64,000 nt of DNA from Thalassococcus_A lentus (GCF_028023555.1 NZ_JAQIOY010000001.1:1-64000), one strand, 5' to 3'. Positions 1 to 7,732 are shown, numbered from the stretch's first letter. Program-made: numbers and translations. The notes: generated from the sequence alone by a model not told the origin.

Positions 1-162
1 CCTGCCTCGCTTGAGCTCCGCAAAGGCTCCGCTCAGCAGGCCTTGACCGCAAACATATCAACAGAAAGAAACAGGAACGGATTCTACACCTGAACGGCCC
101 GGATCAGGGGGCTGGGTCAAAACTAAAAGACACAGTCGCGAGGGTGCGGTCATGTAGACCGA

Positions 163-189
163 CCCCCACCCGACATTTTTGGGCGGGGG
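163..189. other. GC-rich imperfect hairpin in element
   Basis: CCCCCACCC and GGGCGGGGG can pair with one A-C mismatch around a 9-base loop. It lies 60 bp beyond the stop codon of the winged-helix gene. No clear T-tract follows on either strand, so it is at best a weak terminator. I see no gene in positions 1-248. Confidence 0.3.
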
Positions 190-248
190 TGCTCTTTCTG
201 GATTGTGGCGATGAGGGGTGAGAGGCGGCTATACTTGAGTGGTTAGTA

Positions 249-764
249 TTAGTGTGCCGATCCAGAACCGAAGCGTCTCCCTTTTTTTCGCCTGACGGGT
301 TCTCGTTTGGAACCACTCGTGCCGGGTGGGTTCTCAAACGGAACCACAGAGGTTTGCGACGGTTCCGCAAGAGAACCGAGTTTTGTTTTTTCTTGGCCGC
401 TGTACTCACGCCAATCGTGGGATGGTAGCTCTTTACCCTTTGCCCGCTGCATCGGCTTGGTGGTCAACCGCCATTCATGGGCGCGACGGCTGTACCAGTT
501 CCCTTCCCGCTCAAGCGCCAAAAACCCTTTTTCAACCAATTCAGAGAACGCCCGTCCCACGGTCGCCTTGCCCATTCCTAGTAACTCACTCGCTTCTGCG
601 TAGGACAGCAATAGAGAACCGTTGTTCCCTCCGTTGTACCGCGTGTGCAATTCGAGCCAGACTCGCGCGGCAGGACCGCTTAGAGACCGCCACGCGTCGC
701 TCTTTAAGAAAGAGTATGGGAGGGGCACATACTGCCCCTCCGTTCTGCGTTTAGATTTACCCAT
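249..764 (-). CDS. Winged-helix (HTH) protein of integrated element
   Basis: A protein of about 171 residues. The N-terminal 100 residues look like a winged-helix DNA-binding domain: YVPLPYSFLKSDAWRSL is followed by a typical helix-turn-helix stretch (SYAEASELLGMGKATVGRAFSELVEKG) and a wing. Proteins of this shape occur in plasmid and integrative-element replication or regulatory modules; I do not recognise a specific family member. The C-terminal third is low in hydrophobic residues and rich in Ser, Pro, Arg and Lys. Its DNA contains three 17-bp palindromes read in different frames, so that part may be under DNA-level selection. I chose ATG 764, which overlaps the upstream stop codon by 8 bp (ATGGGTAA); a GTG at 776 is the alternative. 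Function is unproven. Confidence 0.7.
   Translation of the reverse strand: MGKSKRRTEGQYVPLPYSFLKSDAWRSLSGPAARVWLELHTRYNGGNNGSLLLSYAEASELLGMGKATVGRAFSELVEKGFLALEREGNWYSRRAHEWRLTTKPMQRAKGKELPSHDWREYSGQEKTKLGSLAEPSQTSVVPFENPPGTSGSKREPVRRKKGRRFGSGSAH
298..377. repeat. Three 17-bp palindromes at 31-32 bp spacing
   Basis: Perfect 5-bp inverted repeats GGTTC-N7-GAACC lie at 298-314, 329-345 and 361-377. Copies 1 and 2 as written, and copy 3 on the opposite strand, share the longer consensus GGTTCTCNNNYGGAACC. Start-to-start distances of 31 and 32 bp equal about three helical turns, placing the sites on one face of the helix. A degenerate fourth copy may lie at 253-269. They sit inside the 3' end of the winged-helix gene but in different reading frames (GSLAEP and GSKREP versus VVPFENP), so a protein repeat does not explain them. 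They look like operators or iterons. Confidence 0.75.
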
Positions 765-1086
765 TGTCGTTGTCACCGTAGAAAGGTTGGAAAACTTGTC
801 GCATCACCTCTGCATGGTCGCCGCGCATCATTGACTTGAACGGAGGGACCGCGAGCGTCCGTCTTTTGCAGCCTACGAGCAACGAATAGTGTGCGATGTT
901 TTCCTGGCCCCGATACTCAGTTGCGATGGACCAATGATACTGCTTCCTCAGTTTGTGGATGATGGCCCCTAAACGCCAGCCGTTCACCTTGCCAATCTCG
1001 TCTTGATGAGTGATCACGCGCCCTTGGGCAAGCGCTTTACAGGTCCAGAAAATCTGGGTTTGGTTGGAGCGCCAATGATCAACCAT
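757..1086 (-). CDS. Hypothetical protein of integrated element
   Basis: 109 residues with no family that I recognise. It has a basic N-terminal half (VDHWRSNQTQIFWTCKALAQG, then LGAIIHKLRKQYHW) and ends in an acidic DNDNG tail. The pattern RVITHQDEIGKVNGWRLGAIIHKLRK resembles a small helix-turn-helix, with a possible wing at WSIATEYRGQ, so a DNA-binding role is conceivable. It stops inside the start of the winged-helix gene, which suggests translational coupling. The ATG at 1086 is the first usable start in the frame. The 180 bp between it and the AlpA-like gene shows no convincing gene. Reality of the gene rests on element context and the stop/start overlap. Confidence 0.55.
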   Translation of the reverse strand: MVDHWRSNQTQIFWTCKALAQGRVITHQDEIGKVNGWRLGAIIHKLRKQYHWSIATEYRGQENIAHYSLLVGCKRRTLAVPPFKSMMRGDHAEVMRQVFQPFYGDNDNG

Positions 1087-1266
1087 GGGTGATTTGCCCT
1101 TTGCAGATAAGGATAAGTTCGACAGAGTTTGACAATGGGCACCGGCAAAACCACTGGCAGTTCGCCCTCGAAGAGTGCGGGCATCGCGTGGCAGACACTA
1201 AACTTGCTAGGGTGGCAGTCTCTTTCACTCGTAGAGCGCCGACGCGTGATTGCGTGTTGGGGCTTT

Positions 1267-1476
1267 TCATTTCGCGCCCTCGCTGGGGTCGACACGCTGG
1301 GCGCTGAGGTAGACGTTTAGGTCGGAGCCGAGATATCCGATCCGCCGCCCGATGCGCATGAAAGCTGGCCCGCGATTGCGGTGCCGCCATTGAGCGAGTT
1401 TTTCCACGCTGCCGAGAACGCGAAGTTCGGGGTCTTCTGGGAAGTAGATGCGGTCATGATTGTAGATAGTCGCCAT
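1267..1476 (-). CDS. AlpA-like small helix-turn-helix regulator
   Basis: 69 residues. The core (DPELRVLGSVEKLAQWRHRNRGPAFMRIGRRIGYLGSDLNVYL) has the size and layout of the AlpA/excisionase MerR-like HTH family: a helix ending in WRxRxxGP, then a wing containing the R-x-GYxxxDLxxYL pattern. AlpA-type proteins control integrase expression or act as excisionases in P4-like elements. An AGGA ribosome site lies 7 bases before ATG 1476, which is why I prefer it to the TTG at 1482. It lies on the same strand as the integrase, about 1 kb downstream. Inverted GGCAAAA boxes just upstream are candidate sites for it. Confidence 0.75.
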   Translation of the reverse strand: MATIYNHDRIYFPEDPELRVLGSVEKLAQWRHRNRGPAFMRIGRRIGYLGSDLNVYLSAQRVDPSEGAK

Positions 1477-1545
1477 CTGCAAGTCCTTTTTTAAGATTAG
1501 TTGCGATGGCTTAAGCTTGCCCGCTTCAGGCTTTCAGGACAGACA

Positions 1546-1623
1546 GGCAAAATAGGCAAAACCCTAAGCCGTCTTTTTGCCCCAATTTTCTGCTGAACAA
1601 AGCAATCAGTAGCGAGTTTTGCC
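1546..1623. repeat. Four GGCAAAA boxes, two in each orientation
   Basis: GGCAAAA occurs at 1546-1552 and 1555-1561, and its complement TTTTGCC at 1575-1581 and 1617-1623. This is the 146-bp gap between the unknown 286-residue gene and the AlpA-like gene, directly upstream of the latter. Such a cluster fits operator or excisionase binding sites. No binding evidence exists beyond the repetition. Confidence 0.5.
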
Positions 1624-1628
1624 CAACC

Positions 1629-2489
1629 TTATTTCTTTTTTCCGAGCCCCCTCTTTATTGTGTCGACGTCAACTGTTTGTCCCATCGCGCGCTCCACTTG
1701 GGCTCGAGCTTCTTTCCAAGATAATCCTTTGGCATTGTGTCCACTTGGAAAACACTGATGATAAGCGTTTGCTGCATCCTCTTGCTTGCGTGGTCTGCCA
1801 ACCTGATTTTTATGTGTTTCGTAGTCTGTGAAAATGTCTCGACCGCGATCCGCAAAGTAACTTCTTGCCCCATCCGCCACATTTTCGGGAATGCATATAT
1901 AGCTACCATCCAATACGCGTAGTTCGTCAGCCAACTGACGGCTTCGTGTAGAATTGCCCAGTCTAGTGAACCCAGCGCCATAATTCTCTTCGCAGAATTC
2001 GAAGAGCCTCAAATCTAACTTGCCAGTTCTCGTCGCCACAAAGCGAGGAACTCGGAGGTACCCCCTTGAAGACGCGGCTTGGTTCGCAGCTGCCAACATC
2101 GCCTCAGAAATGGGTCCGTCTGAACTACAACCCAACATGTTGGTCCAACCTTCAACTTGATAGAAATCATCGGGAAAGCAGCCGATTTGAAAGTCCTCTA
2201 TCAATTTTTCATCAAAAATGTCGGAATCCTTTCTTGCAAGCGACCCCGGATAGCCGAGGCCGCCAAGCCACAAGGTATCCAAAAAGATTTCACGGGAGTG
2301 AACCTGCACCAAATTTTGAAACGGTTTAAAGGCGTATAGGTCGGCTTGGATAAGCTCGGCCACTGCAAAGAACGCGTAGTCCATGGGACTGCCTAAAGAA
2401 ATTTTCTTTTGAACATCGGCATCACTGGACGCGCACTCCAAAAGGAACTCTTTCATGAAAGGCCGAAGTTCAGCTTTTGCAACATCCAT
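1629..2489 (-). CDS. Unknown protein, accessory gene of integrated element
   Basis: About 286 residues from ATG 2489; the frame is open to 2567, which would overlap the integrase end. I do not recognise the family. It is soluble-looking, with no signal peptide or membrane segment. Its middle part holds aromatic-rich stretches (FQIGCFPDDFYQVEGWTNMLGC). The C-terminal 40 residues (GLSWKEARAQVERAMGQTVDVDTIKRGLGKKK) look like a small basic helix-turn-helix, so DNA or RNA contact is possible. The DNA is A/T-richer than its neighbours, which suits horizontally acquired cargo. Its position behind the integrase is where elements often carry defence or fitness genes, but nothing in the protein proves such a role. 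Confidence 0.65.
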   Translation of the reverse strand: MDVAKAELRPFMKEFLLECASSDADVQKKISLGSPMDYAFFAVAELIQADLYAFKPFQNLVQVHSREIFLDTLWLGGLGYPGSLARKDSDIFDEKLIEDFQIGCFPDDFYQVEGWTNMLGCSSDGPISEAMLAAANQAASSRGYLRVPRFVATRTGKLDLRLFEFCEENYGAGFTRLGNSTRSRQLADELRVLDGSYICIPENVADGARSYFADRGRDIFTDYETHKNQVGRPRKQEDAANAYHQCFPSGHNAKGLSWKEARAQVERAMGQTVDVDTIKRGLGKKK

Positions 2490-2521
2490 CACTGTGGTCA
2501 GAGGAATAAAGTTGGGAGGTG

Positions 2522-3712
2522 TCAGCAAACCTTTTCCTCTGGAATATCTGAAACCGCAAGCGTCCACCCTTCCATCAACTCCCGTCGCCGCTCCAGCATG
2601 TCAGACCGCGCATAGGCCCGCTCGACCTCAGACCCGACCTGATGCGCCAGTGCCGCCTCTGCGACCTCTCGCGGCGCGCCTGCCGCCTCTGAGGCCCAAT
2701 CGCGGAAGGAACTCCTAAAGCCGTGTATGGTGAACCCCTCGCGCCCCATCCGGCGCAACAGCATGAGCATCGACATATTGGACAGAGGCTGGTGGCGCTT
2801 CTGGCCCTCAAATACAAATTCAGACGCCATCACGCGCAATGGCTTCAGTATCGCAAGCATTTCATCCGTCAGCGGTACGCGGTGTTCCGCGCCCGCTTTC
2901 ATCCGCTCCGCCGGAAGGTTCCATACGCGGGTGTCAAAATCAAATTCTTCCCAGCGTGCCTCGAGCACTTCGGACGTTCGACAAGCGGTCAAGATGGTGA
3001 ATTGCAGCGCTTTGGCCGCAGTGGCCGTGCGCCCCGCCAGTTCCGCATAGAAGGCTGGCACATCGCGCCACGGCATTGCGTCATGGTGTTTCACCTTGAC
3101 CTTTACCTTGGGGAGAACGTCGCTATCGCGGATTGTAGCCACAGGGTTCTCGCCTGCTCGGAACCCCTTTGACTTGGCCACATCCAGCACCGCCTTGATG
3201 CGCTGTGCGAGGCGTTTGGCAGTTTCGTGTTTGCTGGTCCAAATAGGTGACAAGCACATCAGCACTTCGGGCTGGCCAATGCTATCGACAGGCATCCGTC
3301 CAATTTTGGGAAAGGCATAGTCGCGCAGAGTGTTGAGCCATTGCTGGCCGTGCTTGGCGTTTTTCCAGGTGGGCAAGCGGTCGATATGGACTTGCTGGCT
3401 GAGTTCTTCAAAGGTCGGCACTTCGCGCTTTGCATTGAAGCGAGGATTTAGGCCCGACTTGGCCATCCGGCGATATTCCAACGCGCGCTCGCGGGCTTGA
3501 TTGAGTGTAACTACATCTGCACCGCCCAAGCCAAAGTCGGTGCGCAGCGGAGCGCCTTTTTTGTTGCGCTGGCCTTTAACGGTGACACGAACAATCCAGC
3601 GCCGCGCACCCGATGGATCGACCACCAAATAGAGGCCCGACCCGTCGCCATGCCGCCCCGGCCCAAGATTCTCCACCAGCTTCTTTGTTAGCTTGCCGCC
3701 CAGCGCCGCCAT
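2522..3712 (-). CDS. int: P4-type tyrosine integrase
   Basis: Site-specific recombinase of about 396 residues that should catalyse insertion and excision of the element at the tRNA-Arg gene. The N-terminus (GKLTKKLVENLGPGRHGDGSGLYLVVDPSGARRW) is the DUF4102-type arm-binding domain of P4-like integrases. A SAM-like core-binding domain follows, then the catalytic domain with the full set: Arg245 (TACRTSE), His330 and Arg333 (HGFRSSFR), His357 (LAHQV) and the nucleophile Tyr367 (VERAYAR). I chose ATG 3712 because the family starts just before GKLT; the upstream frame is open but codes for an unrelated hydrophobic stretch. The gene appears intact, so the element may still be mobile. Confidence 0.93.
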   Translation of the reverse strand: MAALGGKLTKKLVENLGPGRHGDGSGLYLVVDPSGARRWIVRVTVKGQRNKKGAPLRTDFGLGGADVVTLNQARERALEYRRMAKSGLNPRFNAKREVPTFEELSQQVHIDRLPTWKNAKHGQQWLNTLRDYAFPKIGRMPVDSIGQPEVLMCLSPIWTSKHETAKRLAQRIKAVLDVAKSKGFRAGENPVATIRDSDVLPKVKVKVKHHDAMPWRDVPAFYAELAGRTATAAKALQFTILTACRTSEVLEARWEEFDFDTRVWNLPAERMKAGAEHRVPLTDEMLAILKPLRVMASEFVFEGQKRHQPLSNMSMLMLLRRMGREGFTIHGFRSSFRDWASEAAGAPREVAEAALAHQVGSEVERAYARSDMLERRRELMEGWTLAVSDIPEEKVC

Positions 3713-3802
3713 AAATACCACATTCAGTACCACACAGTGAAAGAGTATAGGTGCGATCCAACAAAACGCAAAGAAAACCAAGGCAGCGAATAAACCTTAT
3801 GA

Positions 3803-3819
3803 AACCTAAGTCTTAGGTT
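3803..3819. promoter_or_regulatory. Palindrome upstream of integrase
   Basis: AACCTAAG-T-CTTAGGTT is a perfect 8-bp inverted repeat around one base, lying between the integrase start and the tRNA 3' end. It could be an operator for integrase expression or an accessory site of the recombination complex. The size and location fit either role. Confidence 0.5.
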
Positions 3820-3858
3820 ATCTTTCGCGATCATGTAAAATCTGGGGAAATGTGGTGG

Positions 3859-3935
3859 TGGCGGACCGAGGAGGATTCGAACCCCCGACCCCCTGATTCG
3901 TAGTCAGGTACTCTATCCAGCTGAGCTATCGGTCC
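3859..3935 (-). tRNA. tRNA-Arg (anticodon ACG)
   Basis: 77 bases including an encoded CCA. The acceptor stem is GGACCGA with TCGGTCC, the anticodon stem CCTGA/TCAGG holds the loop CTACGAA (anticodon ACG), and the T arm carries GGTTCGAATCC. The A34 of ACG is normally converted to inosine, so this tRNA reads CGU, CGC and CGA. It is the insertion site of the adjacent element, which supplies or preserves the 3' end. Confidence 0.95.
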
Positions 3936-3991
3936 GTGAGGAGGGCATTTATCGTTCGCGGCTGAGCGATGCAAGAGGCAAATGCTGAAAA

Positions 3992-5374
3992 TCAGTCCGT
4001 CGCGTTCATTGGCAACCGGATCGCAAAGACGGTCCCGGCGTCATCACTGCTTTCAAGCTCCAGAACACCGCCATGACCGCGCACCAGTTCCGAGACAATT
4101 GCTAGACCGAGGCCGGTTCCACCCTTTCGGACACCGCCCTGAAACGGCTGGAACAGATGTTCCCGCGCTTTGGGTGGCAAACCCGGCCCAGTGTCTGAAA
4201 CCCGGATCTCCCACGCGTCGTCGGCGCTGAGGGCAGACACACTAATCTCTCCTGGTTTGCCTGTGGCGATGATGGCCTGCCGGGCGTTGCGAACAAGATT
4301 GGCAATGGCGCGATACAACTGCTCCGGATCCCCGCGAAGCATCAGACCGGCAGGGACATCTTCACTAAGGCTGATGTCTGCATTTCCGATAGCAAGCCGC
4401 TCGGCCTCGAACACTTCGTTGACCATTTCAGCAAAGTTGAACCGGGTCAGAACTGGGGCTGGCTCTTCCGCCTTACCGAAAGCCAACGTGCTTTCGCAGA
4501 GCGAGACGGCGCGCGTGATGGAATTGACCAGTTTGGGGGCCATACGCTTTACGGTCGGATCCTCAGACATTTCTATCCGGTCCGTAAAGAGCTGCGCCGA
4601 GGTCAGGATATTGCGAAGGTCGTGACTGACCCGAGCGACAGCGCCACCCAGCTGGGCCAGACGTTCCTTTTGGCGCAGCGCTTGCGTCAACTGTGTCTGA
4701 AGAGACTGCAGCGCGTCCTCGGCCTCGCGCAGTTCACGCACAGAGGCCGAAGGTTGGATAATTCGGTTGGCATCCTCGGGGGCCAAGGCATAGCCCTGCA
4801 TATGGCCCACCACGCCCTTGATGGGCTTAACCAGAAAATTGCGAACGGCGAGGAACAGCAGAACAGCGGTGAAGATCGAAATGACAGCCGACAAAACGAG
4901 AATACGCAAACCATAGTCCAGCATGGCTGCGCGCAGTTCCTTGGTGTCCATCGTAACTTCCACCAGATCGCCGGCTTCCTGAAACGGGTTTCCAATGACC
5001 CGGATCATTTCCGCTTCGGGTTTTGACAAACGGACCATGGCATCACCAATCAGCACCCATGCCTGAGCGTCCCGCAGATCATAGGTGCTGGTGATTTCGC
5101 CCGGCATCGGTGACGACAAGACCAGCTGCCTGATCTCGTCGCGCCGCAAAACAACGTTGAAAACCCCTGCGTTTTCCAAAAGCTCGGACTCAAGCTCAGG
5201 GCTAAGCATGTCGTCAGCCAACAGTGCCAAAGACGCAATCTGCGCTCTTTCCAACCGATTCAGCAGATAGTCCTCTCTGAACCGCGCAATCGACGGCACA
5301 AAGATCAGCACTTCTGCCAGCATCACGAAAATCGTCGTGAGTATCAGGAAACGGCCGGAAAGAGAGTTATGCAT
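3992..5374 (-). CDS. Membrane sensor histidine kinase
   Basis: 460 residues. A transmembrane helix near residues 8-28 and another near 155-178 bracket a periplasmic sensing region of about 120 residues; a HAMP-like linker follows (FLVKPIKGVVGHMQGY). The kinase core has the phospho-acceptor His251 (VSHDLRN), the N box around Asn363 (NLVRNARQA), the G1 box DTGPGLP near 394 and the G2 box GGTGLGLA near 419. No response regulator gene is next to it, so its partner must be encoded elsewhere. It is 12 bp downstream of the oxidoreductase gene and probably co-transcribed, hinting at a redox or envelope signal, but the ligand is unknown. Confidence 0.9.
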   Translation of the reverse strand: MHNSLSGRFLILTTIFVMLAEVLIFVPSIARFREDYLLNRLERAQIASLALLADDMLSPELESELLENAGVFNVVLRRDEIRQLVLSSPMPGEITSTYDLRDAQAWVLIGDAMVRLSKPEAEMIRVIGNPFQEAGDLVEVTMDTKELRAAMLDYGLRILVLSAVISIFTAVLLFLAVRNFLVKPIKGVVGHMQGYALAPEDANRIIQPSASVRELREAEDALQSLQTQLTQALRQKERLAQLGGAVARVSHDLRNILTSAQLFTDRIEMSEDPTVKRMAPKLVNSITRAVSLCESTLAFGKAEEPAPVLTRFNFAEMVNEVFEAERLAIGNADISLSEDVPAGLMLRGDPEQLYRAIANLVRNARQAIIATGKPGEISVSALSADDAWEIRVSDTGPGLPPKAREHLFQPFQGGVRKGGTGLGLAIVSELVRGHGGVLELESSDDAGTVFAIRLPMNATD

Positions 5375-5386
5375 TCTGCGTCCTGG

Positions 5387-6805
5387 TTACGGCAGCCAGC
5401 GCTGAACAAAGCGGACCACTTTTTTCACTGTCTCGTTTTCGAACAGTCTGGGCGAAAAATAGGCGCCTGCAACACGTTTGTTAAGCTCTCCGATCGTAGG
5501 GTACGGGGAAACCATGTTGGAGACATGCGACATCTTCAGGCCGTTGGCGATCACCAAGGACCACAGATTGATCAATTCGCCGGCCTGATGCCCGGCTATG
5601 GACACGCCAACCGGTTTACCTTTGACCACCATGACCTTGATCAGGCCCTTGGTCTTTCGTTCGGCAATAGCCCGGTCGTTATGGCTGTAGTGGAACCGGT
5701 GCACCTCAAGTTTGATGCCATGCTCCTTCTTGGCCTGCGCCTCGGTCAGGCCGACTTGTGCCAGTTCTGGCTGCGTATAGGTCGCCCAGGGAATGTGATC
5801 GGTTTTGGCCTTAGCGGGCAGTCCAAACAGGGCCGAACGAATGACGATGCCTGCGTGATATCCTGCAACATGGGTGAATTGCAGACCGCCTGCGGCATCA
5901 CCGATGGCGTAGACGCGTTTGTTGGTGGTCTTCAAACTGTCATCCACCTGAATGCCAGTCCGGGTCGTTTTTATACCCGCTTTGTCGAGGTCGAGCGTAT
6001 CGGTATTGGCCTTGCGACCGACGGCGACCAGAACATGGCTGCCTTTGAACACGCGCCCGTCCTGTGTTTCGACCTCAATCGCACCATCTGTGCCGCGCAC
6101 TTCTTTGGCCAACGCGTCTTCGGCGATCTCGATCCCTTCACCGCGTAGCGACCCGAGAACCACTTCGGCCATTTCGGGATCGTCCTTGCCCAGCGCTTTT
6201 GCGCCTTCAATCACCGTCACCTGACTACCCAGACGCCTATGGGCCTGCGCCATTTCCATTCCGATCGGCCCCCCGCCAATCACAAGCAGATGGTCGGGAC
6301 GTTCCCGCAATTCCCACAATGATTCGTTGGTCAGATATGGCACCTGATCCAACCCCGGAATTGGCGGCACGAAGGGTGACGATCCTGTTGCGATTACGAT
6401 GCGCCGTGCACTGATACGATAATTGCCTGCTTCAACTTCAGTTTCAGACACGAAGCGGCCGAATTCACGAATAACCCTGACACCAAAGCCTTCGAACCGT
6501 TCCTGGCTGTCGACCGGGGCGATTGTGTCGATCACGTCGCCGACATGGTCCTTTGCCGCAGCATAATCCACCTGAGGGACAACATCGCCAACGCCATAGG
6601 GCGCAGCATGGGACATCGTATAGGCCGTCTTTCCGGACGCGATCAGCGCCTTGGAAGGAACACAGCCATAGTTCAGGCAGTCTCCGCCCATTTTGTGGCC
6701 TTCCAGCATGACCACATCCGCACCCATTTGGCTTGCGCCTGCTGCGACGGACAAGCCGCCAGACCCTGCGCCGATGATCAGAAGATCGGTTTTGATCGTT
6801 TCCAT
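5387..6805 (-). CDS. Dihydrolipoyl dehydrogenase-like flavoprotein
   Basis: 472 residues of the pyridine nucleotide-disulfide oxidoreductase family. The FAD-binding GAGSGG motif is at the N-terminus. The redox-active pair Cys43/Cys48 lies in GGDCLNYGCVPSK, a second Rossmann motif (VIGGGPIGMEMA) binds NAD(P), and a C-terminal dimerisation domain follows. True lipoamide dehydrogenases use a His-Glu pair in HPTxxE; here the site reads YPTIGE (Tyr435), as in mercuric-reductase-like relatives. It also lacks the extra metal-binding cysteines of MerA. No 2-oxo acid dehydrogenase genes are near, so ordinary Lpd function is unlikely and the substrate is unknown. It lies between the VTT membrane protein and the histidine kinase with very short gaps. 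Confidence 0.88.
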   Translation of the reverse strand: METIKTDLLIIGAGSGGLSVAAGASQMGADVVMLEGHKMGGDCLNYGCVPSKALIASGKTAYTMSHAAPYGVGDVVPQVDYAAAKDHVGDVIDTIAPVDSQERFEGFGVRVIREFGRFVSETEVEAGNYRISARRIVIATGSSPFVPPIPGLDQVPYLTNESLWELRERPDHLLVIGGGPIGMEMAQAHRRLGSQVTVIEGAKALGKDDPEMAEVVLGSLRGEGIEIAEDALAKEVRGTDGAIEVETQDGRVFKGSHVLVAVGRKANTDTLDLDKAGIKTTRTGIQVDDSLKTTNKRVYAIGDAAGGLQFTHVAGYHAGIVIRSALFGLPAKAKTDHIPWATYTQPELAQVGLTEAQAKKEHGIKLEVHRFHYSHNDRAIAERKTKGLIKVMVVKGKPVGVSIAGHQAGELINLWSLVIANGLKMSHVSNMVSPYPTIGELNKRVAGAYFSPRLFENETVKKVVRFVQRWLP

Positions 6806-6808
6806 GGC

Positions 6809-7540
6809 TCAGATTTCCTTTTTGCCGCGAATGGCTTTGATGACGATTGGAAGGGCAGCCAGAGCGGCAAGACCGAGGATCGGGCCAATGACATGGGGCG
6901 CCCAGAGCAATGACAGGTCAGGCGTCTCGCCACGGTCAAACACTTCACCAAGACCTACACCGATCGAAGTAAAGACGATCCCACCCGGAATGATGCCCAA
7001 GGCCGTTGTCCAAACGAAATTGCGCAGCTTTACCCCCACCAAAGCCGGCACGAGGTTTGCAACAAAGAACGGCACAACTGGAACCAGCCTCAGCAGAAAG
7101 AGCATGCTGATTTCGTTTTCGCGAAGCCCCTCTTTCAGGCTGCGCAGACGTCCTTCGGACGCGTCCATCTTGGCCGCAAGCGTTTTGCCCAAACCAGCAC
7201 GTGCAGCGAGGAAAATGGCCACAGCCCCCAATGTAGCCGCGATGACGTTAAAAGCCGTCCCGGCCCACAGACCGAACAGAAAACCACCTGTGACCGAGGC
7301 AACCGCAGCGCCGGGCAGTGAAAAGGCGACGATCAGGAAATAGACCGCAACGAATGCAGCAACCATCAGCACGTAGTGATTGTCGCGATAGTTCAGCAGC
7401 CATTCGCGATTCTGACTCAGCGTGTCAAAAGTCAGATAATCTCGCAGTGTGAAAAAGCCGATCACAGCCACCGTCAGGATGGCAATCAGCGGAAGGTGCC
7501 TTTTCAGGCCGGGATCAGGTGCATCAGTCATTTGGGTCAT
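6809..7540 (-). CDS. TVP38/TMEM64 (VTT/DedA-like) membrane protein
   Basis: About 243 residues with five or six hydrophobic segments. The central part (LPGAAVASVTGGFLFGLWAG, then RLVPVVPFFVANLVPALVGV and PGGIVFTSIGVGLGEVF) is the SNARE-associated/VTT domain of the TVP38/TMEM64 family. Relatives have been linked to lipid scrambling and undecaprenyl-phosphate transport; the role here is not known. The stop codon is 3 bp from the start of the flavoprotein gene. That pairing is common in bacteria and suggests a shared redox or membrane function. I chose ATG 7540 (MTQMTDAPD) over the upstream in-frame start at 7597, because the extra residues look non-coding; no start has a strong ribosome site. 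Confidence 0.85.
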   Translation of the reverse strand: MTQMTDAPDPGLKRHLPLIAILTVAVIGFFTLRDYLTFDTLSQNREWLLNYRDNHYVLMVAAFVAVYFLIVAFSLPGAAVASVTGGFLFGLWAGTAFNVIAATLGAVAIFLAARAGLGKTLAAKMDASEGRLRSLKEGLRENEISMLFLLRLVPVVPFFVANLVPALVGVKLRNFVWTTALGIIPGGIVFTSIGVGLGEVFDRGETPDLSLLWAPHVIGPILGLAALAALPIVIKAIRGKKEI

Positions 7541-7732
7541 GGGCTCTGGGGCTTTCGGTTGCGTTGTACTAGACCAGAACATGAGTGCGCCGCCCATGCT
7601 GCAACAGTCAGATCACGGCCGCTTGATCGCCGGTGTGTTCTGACGTGAAAAAAGTGGGCTCTGATGTCAGGACTGAAACATTTGCACCCCCAATCAAGCC
7701 GAGAAATGTTGCAATTCTTGCTGCCTTCCCGT

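Larger units (their letters stand above)
1..3858. mobile_element. Integrative element, tRNA-Arg-proximal end (partial)
   Basis: A P4-type tyrosine integrase gene begins about 150 bp from the 3' end of a tRNA-Arg gene and is transcribed away from it, the usual arrangement for an element integrated into a tRNA 3' end. Behind it on the same strand lie an unknown 286-residue protein, an AlpA-like regulator, a 109-residue unknown protein and a winged-helix protein. The stretch at 1500-2500 is visibly more A/T-rich than the housekeeping genes beyond the tRNA. I found no second copy of the tRNA 3' end in the window, so the distal attachment site and the rest of the element lie to the left of position 1. 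The right boundary is inferred from the tRNA and the left one is unknown. Confidence 0.75.

Noticed and set aside
1..248. Distal attachment site of the integrated element
   Set aside because: I compared this end with the tRNA-Arg 3' sequence and saw no repeat. The far end must lie further left.
104..409. 101-codon minus-strand frame overlapping the winged-helix gene
   Set aside because: Shadow frame created partly by the palindromes (SVLLRNR). It has no ribosome site and no plausible fold.
3713..3781. 23-residue hydrophobic N-terminal extension of the integrase
   Set aside because: P4-type integrases begin just before GKLT. The extension covers the likely promoter region.
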